A DNA stretch of 64,000 nt from an uncultured Colwellia sp. (GTDB lineage: Bacteria > Pseudomonadota > Gammaproteobacteria > Enterobacterales > Alteromonadaceae). Location of the stretch: assembly GCA_913062815.1 (NCBI GenBank), contig CAJXWZ010000014.1:61299-125298 (forward strand), given 5' to 3'. The position numbers were made by a program, and so were the translations under genes. The notes below the pieces were generated by a model. It saw only the letters and a list, made by a program, of their open reading frames with translations, was not told the DNA's origin and made no database searches. Below are positions 48,940 to 57,897 of the stretch, piece after piece; position 1 is the first letter of the stretch, and every line of letters starts with the position of its first letter.

Positions 48940-49836
48940 TTACCAATGTACCTGTGACTCAACTATTCCTTTGACACCACTGAGTTGATAGATAAATAAA
49001 TGTCCTGCCAGAGAGTCTTTGTTCAATTGCACAGTAGTTAAGTCCTGTTGTGCACTGGTGACAAAAAGTAAATCTAAATTTTTCCCACCTAGTGCGACAC
49101 ATGATGGCTGCTTAGTTGGTACTTTAATTTCAAAATCATGCTTACCTTCAGGTGTATAACGAACGACTTTAGCGCCGCCCCAGTGCGCACTCCACAAATA
49201 GCCAGAACTGTCTACACAAGCACCATCAGGAAAGCTTTCATTCAATGTTTTTGCGAATATTTGTTTATTGCTAGGAACACCTGTTGCAGGGTCAAAATCA
49301 TATTTATGTATTATTTTCTTGGGTGAGTCAGCATGATACATAGTCAAGCCATCTGGACTCCAACATAGGCCATTAGAGATTTCGATACCAGCTAACGCTT
49401 TGTGACAGTGTTTTGCCTTATCAAGGTAATATAATGCAGCCGATTGATTGTCTTGATTGCGCTCTTCCACCATGGTTCCGGCCCAAAATCGGCCTTGTCT
49501 ATCCGTACGGCCATCATTAAAACGATTGCCTTTGATTGATAACTCGGGCTGAGCAAGCCACTTTAGTTTGTCATTTGAAATATCATATAAAGCAAAACCT
49601 GACGCAAAAGCAACAAGCAAGCGATGGTCATTTTCGATAAAACTGAAACAACCGACTCGCTCAGGCATAGCATACTGTTCTATGCCTTTTGTTGTTAATT
49701 CATAACGATATAAACAAGCTTTTTGAATATCTGTCCACCATAGTGTATTGCTAGCAACATGCCACTGTACGCCTTCTCCTAGCATGTTCCCAATTTCAAT
49801 GGTGTCAATCAACTTAGCTGAAATATCGTTCGTCAT
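48940..49836 (-). CDS. SMP-30/gluconolactonase family lactonase
   Basis: A 298-residue six-bladed beta-propeller of the SMP-30/LRE family. The N-terminal metal-ligand Glu (MLGEGVQWH), NRFNDGRTDRQGRFWAGTM, the SNGLCWSPDG segment and PDGACVDSSGYLWSAHWGG are the family hallmarks. In this setting it should open D-galactono-lactone, the product of the SDR aldose dehydrogenase, to galactonate. ATG at 49836 is used, two bases after the transporter stop codon; a GTG just upstream overlaps that stop. Operon order dgoA - symporter - lactonase - binding protein - sulfatase. Confidence 0.9.
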   Translation of the reverse strand: MTNDISAKLIDTIEIGNMLGEGVQWHVASNTLWWTDIQKACLYRYELTTKGIEQYAMPERVGCFSFIENDHRLLVAFASGFALYDISNDKLKWLAQPELSIKGNRFNDGRTDRQGRFWAGTMVEERNQDNQSAALYYLDKAKHCHKALAGIEISNGLCWSPDGLTMYHADSPKKIIHKYDFDPATGVPSNKQIFAKTLNESFPDGACVDSSGYLWSAHWGGAKVVRYTPEGKHDFEIKVPTKQPSCVALGGKNLDLLFVTSAQQDLTTVQLNKDSLAGHLFIYQLSGVKGIVESQVHW

Positions 49837-49838
49837 TT

Positions 49839-51401
49839 TTACCACCAGGTAACATAAAAGCCGATTAAAATTAAACTTACCGCTACCGTCGAAATATTAA
49901 AGCCTTTAGAGCTCTCAAAATTTATACCTTTAAGGTCAACAGCATTTCTATGATGACCTTTATTTTCAATAAGGGAAACCACAATGGCAAGTACCATACA
50001 TAAAATAAAGACTAATCCAACTCTGTCCATGAACGGTAGTTCAGGCCATAACATTTTAAGTGCAAACGATAGTACTGCTGAGCCAATAGCAGCTGCTAAG
50101 CCACCGTTTGCCGTGGTTTTTTTCCAAAACATACCTAAAGAAAATAGCACAACAATGCCAGGGGTAAAGAAACCAGTAAACTCTTGAATATACTGAAACG
50201 CTTGATCAAACTGACCTAACAATGGTTGAGCTACAATCATGGCAATAATTAAGGCAATAAAACTAACAACTCGCCCCACAGTTACATAATGCTCTTCAGA
50301 ACGAGGTTTTTTATCGTTCTTATATAAATCCATGGTAAAGATTGTCGCTACACTGTTAGTCATAGATGCAAGGGAAGAAACAATCGCCGCAACTAACGCC
50401 GCAAAAACTAACCCTTTTAAGCCACTCGGCATGAGATTCATTAATTCAGGATAGGCTTGATCAGGCTTGCCTAAGTCAGGAATAAGTAATACGGCAGCAA
50501 TACCTGGTAATACCACAATAATTGGCATTAATAGTTTTAAGAACGCTGCGAAAGCGATACCTTTTTGGGCTTCCCGAAGATCTTTAGCCGCTAGAGTTCT
50601 TTGGATAATATATTGATTAAAGCCCCAATAAGATAAATTCATTATCCACATACCACCCACTAATACCGATATTCCTGGTAAGTCAGCATAGTGCTCGCTT
50701 TCTGGTGATAAAATCATGTCGAATTTTTCAGGCGCCTGTGCGACTAAAGTAGAAAAGCCGTGCATGAAACCTTGCCCGCCACCAATAAGATCTAATGCAA
50801 TATAAGAAAGAAATAAACCACCAAACACTAATAAAACAACTTGAATAATATCCGTGAAAGCAACCGCCTTTAAACCACCATAAAGTGAATATGTGACTGA
50901 AAACAAACCAAGAAAGATCATGCCATAGGTGACATCAACACCAGTAATAGTATTGATTGCTAACGCGCCTAACCATAATATTGCCGTAAGGTTTACAAAT
51001 ACATATACGCCTAGCCAAAATATCGCCATAACAGTACGTACACGGCTATCGAAACGTTGTTCTAAAAATTGCGGCATAGTGTAAATTTTGCGTTCTAAAA
51101 AAATAGGCAAAAAGTATTTACCAACAATCATCAAGGTTAACGCAGCCATCCATTCATATGACGCAATAGCCAAACCTATTTTATAGCCAGAGCCAGACAT
51201 ACCAATTATTTGCTCTGCTGATATATTGGCCGCAATCAAAGACGCGCCAATTGCCCACCAAGGTAAACTGTTACCTGCTAGAAAATAATCATTCGCATTT
51301 TTTTCATGCCCGGCTTTTTCTCTAGATACTGCATATGCTATTGCAATAAGTGCAATAACATAAACAATAAAAACGGATATATCTAATGTGGACAAATTCA
51401 T
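49839..51401 (-). CDS. Sodium:solute symporter (SSS/SGLT family), probable galactose importer
   Basis: A 520-residue inner-membrane transporter with about 14 hydrophobic segments. Family marks are the N-terminal NDYFLAGNSLPWWAIGASLI, the GGLKAVAFTDIIQ segment and WIMNLSYWGFNQYIIQRTLA, which corresponds to the sugar-binding-site loop of vSGLT. Sugar specificity is inferred: it lies between the KDPGal aldolase and the galactonolactonase genes, so galactose (or a deoxyhexonate intermediate) is the likely cargo. The ATG at 51401 follows AGGGTG at good spacing; an upstream GTG at 51407 is less likely. Eight bases separate it from dgoA. Confidence 0.92.
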   Translation of the reverse strand: MNLSTLDISVFIVYVIALIAIAYAVSREKAGHEKNANDYFLAGNSLPWWAIGASLIAANISAEQIIGMSGSGYKIGLAIASYEWMAALTLMIVGKYFLPIFLERKIYTMPQFLEQRFDSRVRTVMAIFWLGVYVFVNLTAILWLGALAINTITGVDVTYGMIFLGLFSVTYSLYGGLKAVAFTDIIQVVLLVFGGLFLSYIALDLIGGGQGFMHGFSTLVAQAPEKFDMILSPESEHYADLPGISVLVGGMWIMNLSYWGFNQYIIQRTLAAKDLREAQKGIAFAAFLKLLMPIIVVLPGIAAVLLIPDLGKPDQAYPELMNLMPSGLKGLVFAALVAAIVSSLASMTNSVATIFTMDLYKNDKKPRSEEHYVTVGRVVSFIALIIAMIVAQPLLGQFDQAFQYIQEFTGFFTPGIVVLFSLGMFWKKTTANGGLAAAIGSAVLSFALKMLWPELPFMDRVGLVFILCMVLAIVVSLIENKGHHRNAVDLKGINFESSKGFNISTVAVSLILIGFYVTWW

Positions 51402-51409
51402 AATCACCC

Positions 51410-52060
51410 TTATTTTGTCACTTTACGTGACCTATCGTTATAGTTTGAAAGCGCGCCTGAAATAGCCGCTAGTTTAAGTTTTACTTGTTCAGTGGTGTTG
51501 CCACACTCGTATAAATCATTGCCAATACCAACACCTGCGGCGCCTCCGATTAGCCATTGAAGCATATTATCTACACTTACCCCGCCAACCGGAATTATCT
51601 TCACATCATTGGGTAAAACACTTGTTAAAACTTGCAAATGTCTCACTCCATAGGTTGAAGCTGGAAACAGTTTTAAATATCTGGCTCCTGCTTGATAAGC
51701 CGCATAAGCTTCCGTTACTGTGGCAACTCCAGGAATAGGCAATAAATTAAAATTCATCGCCTGCTCTATGACAGGTATCGAAGTGTTTGGAGAAACAATA
51801 AAGCGCCCACCAATAGATGAGACTTTCTTAACTTGTTCTGCAGTTATCACCGTTCCTGCTCCAATAAAACAGTCTTGTGGTAAGAATGCTACTAATTCTG
51901 TAATACATTCGATTGCATTGGGTCGGTTTAATGGTACTTCTATACTTCTTATACCTGACTGATAAATCAACTCACCAACTTCACAGGCACTGGCAATGTC
52001 AAGCCCACGTAGAATCGCGACACAAGGATTTATATTTAAGCACTCATTAAAAGTAGTCAT
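51410..52060 (-). CDS. dgoA: 2-dehydro-3-deoxy-6-phosphogalactonate aldolase
   Basis: A 216-residue class I KDPG/KDPGal-family aldolase. Schiff-base Lys130 lies in ARYLKLFPAS; Glu41 (SIEVPLNRP), Arg18 (AILRGL), and the phosphate-binding GGVSVDN and GAAGVGIG loops are present. The SIEVPLNRP and LKLFPAS context is closer to DgoA than to the KDPG aldolase Eda. It splits KDPGal to pyruvate and glyceraldehyde 3-phosphate, the last step of the De Ley-Doudoroff pathway. It is the first gene of a five-gene leftward operon, separated by 101 bases from dgoK, with dyad-like sites in between. Confidence 0.93.
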   Translation of the reverse strand: MTTFNECLNINPCVAILRGLDIASACEVGELIYQSGIRSIEVPLNRPNAIECITELVAFLPQDCFIGAGTVITAEQVKKVSSIGGRFIVSPNTSIPVIEQAMNFNLLPIPGVATVTEAYAAYQAGARYLKLFPASTYGVRHLQVLTSVLPNDVKIIPVGGVSVDNMLQWLIGGAAGVGIGNDLYECGNTTEQVKLKLAAISGALSNYNDRSRKVTK

Positions 52061-52083
52061 ATGGCGAAGATGTTAAAATTGAT

Positions 52084-52108
52084 TATCTATTTATATTATA
52101 AATAGGAT
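52084..52108. promoter_or_regulatory. Weak dyad operators, dgoA operon
   Basis: Two imperfect copies overlap: TATCTA-TTTA-TATTAT (52084-52099) and ATATTA-TAAA-TAGGAT (52093-52108). The stretch also forms a perfect CTATTTAT/ATAAATAG inverted repeat. It lies 23 bases upstream of the dgoA start. Weaker than the other members of the set. Confidence 0.35.
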
Positions 52109-52161
52109 AAAATTAAAAGCACTTTCTGATACTAATTACAAAATTAGCTTTGTTATGCCGC

Positions 52162-53097
52162 TTATGAAATAGATAAAGGTTGGTTTAATTTAGAAAAACC
52201 ACTGATAGTGGATAATTTAGCATCGCAAATAGTGCTAGGTATGTTTTGCATAGACAAGGCGGTAGAAAAACAATTACTCAGATGGTCTGCGCCAATAATA
52301 ATTACGTTGTTAAGTGAATGAATATCCCATTCACTGGCATTGATAGCTGCTCTAACATCACTACCAATCAGCAAACCCGATAGATACGATGAAGCCTCTT
52401 CTTGTGAGAGCTTTCCAAATAATTGGTTACTACGAACGCTAAAGACACCGTGACTAAAGTTGCCTAGCTCACTTTCAAGGGTGTATTTAGCTCCTTGCTC
52501 AAAAGATGATTCATTAAAATCGCTACTTGGTGTTTGAATTAATACGCTTTGATTGTTTAACAGATCAAATAATTCACCGGTCATCGCAGTTTTAAATAAT
52601 ATAATTTTACCGTTTTCAACCATCACCCATTTGGTATGAGTGCCAGGTAAACAAACTAAGTATTTACCTTGCTGGTGATTAGGTTCAAGGTTTAGCCACC
52701 CAAGTACTTGTAATTCCTCACCGCGCATCACGTCATGATGCTTATCTTCAAATTGACAACTTACCCCTGGTACTATTGAAATATCATGACCCCGACATAT
52801 AAATTCCAAACATGCATTGGCAATCTCATCAGGAGAAACAGGGCAAGGTAAATAAGAGGTTTCTTTCCAGCCAATACTTGAACCAATTTGGCCGGTCATT
52901 CTGATAGGTAACTTTCCAAATTTTTTAACCCAATCATCTATACAATTAAATAATTCAGCTTCAAATTTTTTATTGCATTTAGTTACGCCCAAAGCAAATT
53001 TGGTATCAATTAATTGTAATTGATTTTTTGTAGACAACTGGCATAAATAAGCCCTTAAATGGCTTGTTCCCCAATCAATTACTATTACATTACCCAT
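52162..53097 (-). CDS. dgoK: 2-dehydro-3-deoxygalactonokinase
   Basis: A 311-residue kinase of the DgoK family. The N-terminal phosphate loop VIDWGTSHLRAYL, the RMTGQIGSSIGW segment, PCPVSPDEIANA and the LLIGSDVRAA segment are family landmarks. It phosphorylates 2-keto-3-deoxygalactonate, which arises from galactonate or from 3,6-anhydrogalactonate, at position 6. It lies nine bases after the SDR gene in a two-gene operon, and is followed by dgoA in a separate unit. Confidence 0.92.
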   Translation of the reverse strand: MGNVIVIDWGTSHLRAYLCQLSTKNQLQLIDTKFALGVTKCNKKFEAELFNCIDDWVKKFGKLPIRMTGQIGSSIGWKETSYLPCPVSPDEIANACLEFICRGHDISIVPGVSCQFEDKHHDVMRGEELQVLGWLNLEPNHQQGKYLVCLPGTHTKWVMVENGKIILFKTAMTGELFDLLNNQSVLIQTPSSDFNESSFEQGAKYTLESELGNFSHGVFSVRSNQLFGKLSQEEASSYLSGLLIGSDVRAAINASEWDIHSLNNVIIIGADHLSNCFSTALSMQNIPSTICDAKLSTISGFSKLNQPLSIS

Positions 53098-53106
53098 CCA
53101 TCATTC

Positions 53107-53862
53107 CTAAGTTTTACCACCATCGACAGCAATACTTTGACCTGAAATCATTGAACTGTCCTGTGACGCTAAAAATAACGCCAGTTTAGCTACATCTTTA
53201 GGTTCAATGCGTTTCTTCAATGCCATCGATTCCATCCATTTTGCTTCTTCTTCGACTGTTAACCAATTTGCTAATTGCTTATCCGTTGCTACCCAACCAG
53301 GTAAAATTGCATTTACTCGAATATTATGAGCCCCAAAATCATGCGCTAATGCCTTAGTCATACCAATTAATCCTGCTTTGGCGGTAACGTATCCACTCAT
53401 TTTTTCTGGGCCCGTTATAGCATTAATTGAACTAAAGTTTATAATACTGCCGCTACCTTGTTGCTTCATAATGTTATAAACCGCTTGAGAAGCAAAAAAA
53501 GCAGGATCGAGATTTACTTGCATACATTTATGCCAATCCCTTACGGTAATATCTTCGGGACTATGTCGCATATCATTAGCAACATTATTTACTAAAACGT
53601 CTAAGCCGCCATATGCGAGCGATACATCTGCTATTGCTTGTTGTAACTCATTTGGGTTAGTCACATCTAAAATTCGATACCAACATTTCCCGCCGAGTTT
53701 TTCATTCAGCTTATGCGCAGCTTGGCTATCTATATCAATAAACGCGACTTTAGCTTGCTGAGCCACAAAAGCTTTTACCATAGCAGCACCTATACCATTA
53801 GCTCCTCCAGTAATAAAAACAATTTTATTTTGCAAGCATTGATAAAGTGTTGAATTATTCAT
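53107..53862 (-). CDS. SDR family aldose 1-dehydrogenase, probable galactose dehydrogenase
   Basis: A 251-residue classical short-chain dehydrogenase: cofactor loop TGGANGIG (residues 18-25), Asp43-x-Asp45 after beta-2 (FIDIDSQ), favouring NAD+, catalytic Ser145, Tyr158 and Lys162 (GYVTAKAG). The VNNVANDMRHSPEDITVRDW segment resembles that of the Caulobacter-type xylose 1-dehydrogenases (NNAGNDDRH), supporting an aldose dehydrogenase. With lactonase, dgoK and dgoA next to it, oxidation of D-galactose to galactonolactone is the likely reaction (inference; oxidation of 3,6-anhydrogalactose or a sugar acid is also possible). Head of the SDR-dgoK operon, opposite the GntR-family regulator gene, with dyad operators between. 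Confidence 0.85.
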   Translation of the reverse strand: MNNSTLYQCLQNKIVFITGGANGIGAAMVKAFVAQQAKVAFIDIDSQAAHKLNEKLGGKCWYRILDVTNPNELQQAIADVSLAYGGLDVLVNNVANDMRHSPEDITVRDWHKCMQVNLDPAFFASQAVYNIMKQQGSGSIINFSSINAITGPEKMSGYVTAKAGLIGMTKALAHDFGAHNIRVNAILPGWVATDKQLANWLTVEEEAKWMESMALKKRIEPKDVAKLALFLASQDSSMISGQSIAVDGGKT

Positions 53863-53982
53863 TTAGGTTGTTCCTTTAATGCTTCAGCATATTTCTATTT
53901 TAATTGCTGACATTAGAATTCATACCTAGCACTTTCCCATTTTCGATAGCGGTTATCAATGCTAAACCATAAAAGCTTAGAA

Positions 53983-54015
53983 TCATATTTATACTATAAT
54001 AGTATTTTTAATACA
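53983..54015. promoter_or_regulatory. Pair of dyad operators, SDR-dgoK / gntR intergenic region
   Basis: ATCATA-TTTA-TACTAT (53983-53998) and ATAGTA-TTTT-TAATAC (54000-54015) lie one base apart, 120 bases upstream of the SDR start. Both fit the recurring locus dyad. The position between divergent genes suits a local regulator. Confidence 0.55.
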
Positions 54016-54123
54016 TTTAACACCACTTTTCAAGTTAAATTGTGATAATTCAATGTATTTTTGCTGCCCAAAACTGTAATAAAAACGATTGTTGAGTTTT
54101 AGTTATCGAAATGTAAGGCAATT

Positions 54124-54157
54124 ATGTGTTAGATTTGTTTAATAATATTTAACACAT
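54124..54157. promoter_or_regulatory. Inverted repeat upstream of the GntR-family gene
   Basis: Arms ATGTGTTA (54124-54131) and TAACACAT (54150-54157) are perfectly complementary, with an 18-base centre, ending 30 bases before the regulator ATG. It could be an autoregulatory operator or a leader hairpin; it differs from the ATAGTA dyad. Confidence 0.4.
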
Positions 54158-54187
54158 TTTTACTGAACAACTAGGCGGAATCATATA

Positions 54188-54883
54188 ATGAACAGCAATC
54201 CAAAACATAATTTAACTTATCAGCTGACTCATGACTTAGGTAATGCCATAGTTAAAGGAAAATATAAAGTTGGTGACGGTTTACCAACAGAAGCTGAATT
54301 ATGTACCGAGTATGATGTTAGCCGTAGTGCTACACGAGAAGCCGTAAAAATGCTTTCAGCTAAAGGGCTGATCGTTTCAAGGCCCAAAAAAGGCATTCGA
54401 GTGTTACCTGAAAGTAATTGGAACATGTTCGACACTGATGTGCTTACCTGGATTTTAAGCAGTAACCCTTCCCTTTCACTACTAAAATCATTCACTGAAG
54501 TTCGTGCCGCTATTGAACCACAAGCTGCCGCACTTGCAGCAACTAATGCAACATTTGAAGATATTGAAGAAATAGAGAAAGCATTAACGAGAATGAAACA
54601 ATCTGAGCAAGGATTAGATGATCCTTTAGATGCTGACATTTCCTTTCATGTAGCGGTATTAAAAGCGTCAGGTAATTGCTTTATTATGCAATTAAGTGAA
54701 TTTATCAGTACGGCGTTAAAGGTAAGTATACGATATACCAATAAGACCAAGGGAGAAGAAGGTGACGTGCAAAAGCATGCAGATATATTAGACACTATTA
54801 AATCTCGTAACCCAGAAAAAGCACATCATGCCGTTAAGACCATTTTGGATGAAGCTTTAGAGCTGATTAATTCAAATTTATAA
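54188..54883 (+). CDS. GntR-family transcriptional regulator, FadR subfamily
   Basis: A 231-residue regulator with an N-terminal winged helix (VGDGLPTEAELCTEYDVSRS, then ATREAVKMLSAKGLI and RPKKGIRV) and a C-terminal FCD ligand domain carrying the metal-binding pattern (DADISFHVAVLKASGN, later QKHADILDTI). FadR-type members often control sugar-acid pathways (for example ExuR, DgoR) and use pathway intermediates as inducers. It sits divergent from the SDR-dgoK operon and is the only sugar-type regulator in the locus, so it is the first candidate to bind the recurring ATAGTA-N4-TACTAT dyads (inference). GGCGGAA precedes the ATG. Confidence 0.9.
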   Translation: MNSNPKHNLTYQLTHDLGNAIVKGKYKVGDGLPTEAELCTEYDVSRSATREAVKMLSAKGLIVSRPKKGIRVLPESNWNMFDTDVLTWILSSNPSLSLLKSFTEVRAAIEPQAAALAATNATFEDIEEIEKALTRMKQSEQGLDDPLDADISFHVAVLKASGNCFIMQLSEFISTALKVSIRYTNKTKGEEGDVQKHADILDTIKSRNPEKAHHAVKTILDEALELINSNL

Positions 54884-54903
54884 TTCAGTACATGCTATGA
54901 AAT

Positions 54904-54987
54904 TAGTTGGGGAGCTTTTATTTATGATGAGCAAACCAACGGCCTTCGGTTTGTGAGCTCTGCAAATGATCAAGTACTACAATTCCC
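54904..54987 (-). pseudogene. Degenerate tRNA-fMet-derived copy 1
   Basis: The plus strand reads TTAGTTGGGGAGC, then a stretch TTTATTTATGATGAGC where the intact genes have GGATTT, then AACCAACGGCCTTCGGTTTG and a decayed 5' half. Stem pairing is lost in several places, so it is not a functional tRNA. It follows the gntR gene. Confidence 0.55.
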
Positions 54988-55029
54988 AAAAGAGAGAATG
55001 TGATATTTTTCAATAGAATATATTAAAAT

Positions 55030-55114
55030 TGGTTGCGGGAGCTTTTATTTATGAAGAGTGAACCAACGACCATCGGGTTATGAACCCAACAAATGACCAA
55101 GCGGTACTATTTCC
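55030..55114 (-). pseudogene. Degenerate tRNA-fMet-derived copy 2
   Basis: TGGTTGCGGGAGCT is exact to the intact genes, followed by TTTATTTATGAAGAGT in place of GGATTT, then GAACCAACGACCATCGGGTT with the CAT anticodon still readable. The D-arm and acceptor 5' half are decayed. The ten-base insertion in the T-loop region is shared with copies 1 and 3. Confidence 0.6.
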
Positions 55115-55186
55115 AATAGAGATAATGTGAACTATTGATATAGTATATATTGGAATTGTTTGTGTTTTTTATTTATATATTAAAAT

Positions 55187-55263
<77 letters not shown>

Positions 55264-55330
55264 TCCGAATGAACTCTTTAAGAATTTAAAGAGAAAGCTA
55301 ATAACAGTTTGAATTCTTGTTATTAAAGAA

Positions 55331-55390
55331 TTGATTGTGGGAGCACTTGACTTGCGAAGAGTGAACCTACGACCTTTGTACTTCATTCAA
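55331..55390 (-). pseudogene. Degenerate tRNA-fMet-derived copy 3, truncated
   Basis: TTGATTGTGGGAGC, an insertion-type stretch ACTTGACTTGCGAAGAGT, then GAACCTACGACCTTTGTA; the 5' half of the tRNA is missing. It sits between the two intact tRNA genes and shares the T-loop insertion with copies 1 and 2. Confidence 0.5.
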
Positions 55391-55392
55391 AT

Positions 55393-55469
<77 letters not shown>

Positions 55470-55734
55470 TCCGAATGACCTCAATGAGGTAAGCGACAAT
55501 AGTTTTAATTCATATTGTAAGAATCTTTCAAAGATGTTGTCCCTGAAAACGAGGCGTATAGTAAGGATAGCATTAACATAAAGCAAGCGCTTTTTTAAAA
55601 AACTTTACCATTCGCTCAATTGTTCTACTTAATGTGCTAAATATGTGCTGTTTCGATACTTTAAGGCTAACTTTTGTTTATGTGTAGCTGCTCTTTCGCT
55701 ATAATCGCGGCATATTTTATTCTAGAGCCAAGTC

Positions 55735-57897
55735 ATGACAAATACCTTGCAACAATTTTTAGCCTTAACCTCCCCTGGTATTGAAGTACTACTGGTTGAT
55801 GAAGTAAAAAACTTAGGGGCTGAACAAGTAGTTCATAAACCTGAAGGCGTCTATTTTAAAGCTTCCATAGCGTTAGGTTATAAAATTTCTTTATGGACAC
55901 GTTTGGCTACTCGAGTAATGCTCAAGTTAGGTGAAGGTGAAGCGCAAAATAAAGATGAACTATTTAAAGCGGCTAGCTCGGTAAATTGGTGTGAACATTT
56001 TAATAGTGATACTACTTTTGCCATTGATTTTGTGGGTTACAGCGAAGAAATCAGAAATAGTCAGTTTGGTGGCTTAACCATCAAAGATGCCATCGTTGAT
56101 CAATTCAGAGAACAAGGTTACGAGCGTCCAGACGTTGATAAAAAATCCCCTCAAATAAGCTTTCAGGCTAGGCTATTAAAAGATCATGTCACCTTATATT
56201 TAGATTTTTCAGGTAGAGGCTTGTTTCAACGAGGCTATCGTGAACATTCAGGTGCAGCCCCTTTGAAGGAAAACTTAGCAGCAGCGTTAATTTTACGCTC
56301 CGGATGGTTAGACGATACCAGCAAGCCATTAGTAGACCCTATGTGTGGCTCTGGCACTATTTTAATTGAAGCGGTTGCGATGGCAACCAAGCAAGCGCCA
56401 AGTATTAATCGAGAATCATGGGGATTCGCTGCTTGGTTAAAACATGATGAAGAATTATGGCAAAGCCAATTAACACTTGCGATAGAGAGTTCTTCACAGT
56501 CTTTAGCACAAGCAACTATTAGTAGTTTGAAAGTGTTTGGTATTGATATTGACGCGCGAGTCTTAAAAACAGCACAACAAAATGCTAGAAATGCGCAGTT
56601 ACAACGTTTTATTGAGTTTAAATGTCAAAACACCAATGACATGAATAATGTTTTTGGCCAAGCAGGTACAATATTGTTTAATCCGCCTTATGGTGAACGT
56701 ATTGGTGAGTTACCTGAATTGGTTGAAAACTTTGTTTTATTTGGTCAAAAACTAAAAGCACAGTTTATTGACTGGCGTGTGGCTATTTTAACAGCCAATA
56801 TTGAATTGCTAGCCATGTTGAAACTGTCTAGTTTCAAGCGTAATAAATTTAAAAATGGTCCGTTAGACTGCCAACTTGCCCTTTACAATGTCAATGCAAA
56901 GCAACTCGAAAAAGATGCCGTTAACCCGCAATCGTCTTTTGATGAGCAAGACAGTGCTTTTGCTAATCGTTTAAAGAAAAACAGGAAAACACTTAAGGGC
57001 TGGCTAAAATCAAACCAAATTGAATGTTACCGCCTTTATGATGCCGATATCCCCGAATACAATGTCGCTATTGATATTTATGGCGAATACCTCGTTATTC
57101 AAGAGTATGCGCCGCCAAAAACGATTGATAGCGATAAAGCAACAAAACGTTTACAAGAAGTTATCTATTGGGCTCCCAAAGTGCTCGAGGTGCCAACCGA
57201 TAAAGTTGTACTTAAGACGCGCGCTAAGCAAAAAGGCAGTAATCAATATCAACGTATTGATAAGTCGAAGCAAGCGATTACCATGAATGAGCATGGTGCC
57301 TTATTTAAAATTAATTTATGGGATTATCTAGATACCGGTTTATTTTTAGATCACCGTAAAACACGACAAATTGTTGCCAAGAAAGCAAAAAACAAAAGCT
57401 TATTAAATTTATTTGCTTATACCGGCTCGGTGTCGGTACAAGCTGCAGTTCATGGTGCTAGTTCAATTACCACGGTAGATATGTCAAATACTTATCTTAA
57501 CTGGGCACAAGATAACTTTGCTTTAAATAAGCTTAATGGCCATAAATATCAATTTATACAAGCAGATTGTCTAGATTGGCTTAAAAAGAGCACCAACCAA
57601 TTCGATTTGATTTTTATTGACCCGCCAACGTTTTCAAATTCTAAGCGCATGGAAGACAGCTTTGACGTGCAGCGTGATCATATTGCCTTACTAACTGATG
57701 CATTAGCGTCTCTTAGTGATGCTGGTGAAATATTTTTCACCAACAACAAGCGTAATTTCAAGATGGATTTTGAAGCGTTAGACCAGTTAGGTTTACAAGC
57801 CACAAATATGTCTGACATTACCCGAGATAAAGACTTTGCCCGTAATAAGCATATTCATAATAGCTGGTCTATTATCCGAAAAGTTAAGAGTACTTAA
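55735..57897 (+). CDS. rlmL: 23S rRNA (guanine-N2/N7) methyltransferase RlmL/RlmKL
   Basis: A 720-residue two-domain methyltransferase. The N-terminal half has a THUMP domain (residues ~45-155) and the RlmL catalytic domain with DPMCGSGTILIEA and NPPYGER; it makes m2G2445. The C-terminal half is the RlmK domain with FAYTGSVSVQAAVHGASS and DPPTFSNSKRM, making m7G2069. Length and domain order match the fused gammaproteobacterial enzyme. ATG at 55735 follows a short upstream region after the tRNA cluster. It is the first gene of a run with the glutaredoxin-like gene (one-base overlap) and uup. Confidence 0.97.
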   Translation: MTNTLQQFLALTSPGIEVLLVDEVKNLGAEQVVHKPEGVYFKASIALGYKISLWTRLATRVMLKLGEGEAQNKDELFKAASSVNWCEHFNSDTTFAIDFVGYSEEIRNSQFGGLTIKDAIVDQFREQGYERPDVDKKSPQISFQARLLKDHVTLYLDFSGRGLFQRGYREHSGAAPLKENLAAALILRSGWLDDTSKPLVDPMCGSGTILIEAVAMATKQAPSINRESWGFAAWLKHDEELWQSQLTLAIESSSQSLAQATISSLKVFGIDIDARVLKTAQQNARNAQLQRFIEFKCQNTNDMNNVFGQAGTILFNPPYGERIGELPELVENFVLFGQKLKAQFIDWRVAILTANIELLAMLKLSSFKRNKFKNGPLDCQLALYNVNAKQLEKDAVNPQSSFDEQDSAFANRLKKNRKTLKGWLKSNQIECYRLYDADIPEYNVAIDIYGEYLVIQEYAPPKTIDSDKATKRLQEVIYWAPKVLEVPTDKVVLKTRAKQKGSNQYQRIDKSKQAITMNEHGALFKINLWDYLDTGLFLDHRKTRQIVAKKAKNKSLLNLFAYTGSVSVQAAVHGASSITTVDMSNTYLNWAQDNFALNKLNGHKYQFIQADCLDWLKKSTNQFDLIFIDPPTFSNSKRMEDSFDVQRDHIALLTDALASLSDAGEIFFTNNKRNFKMDFEALDQLGLQATNMSDITRDKDFARNKHIHNSWSIIRKVKST

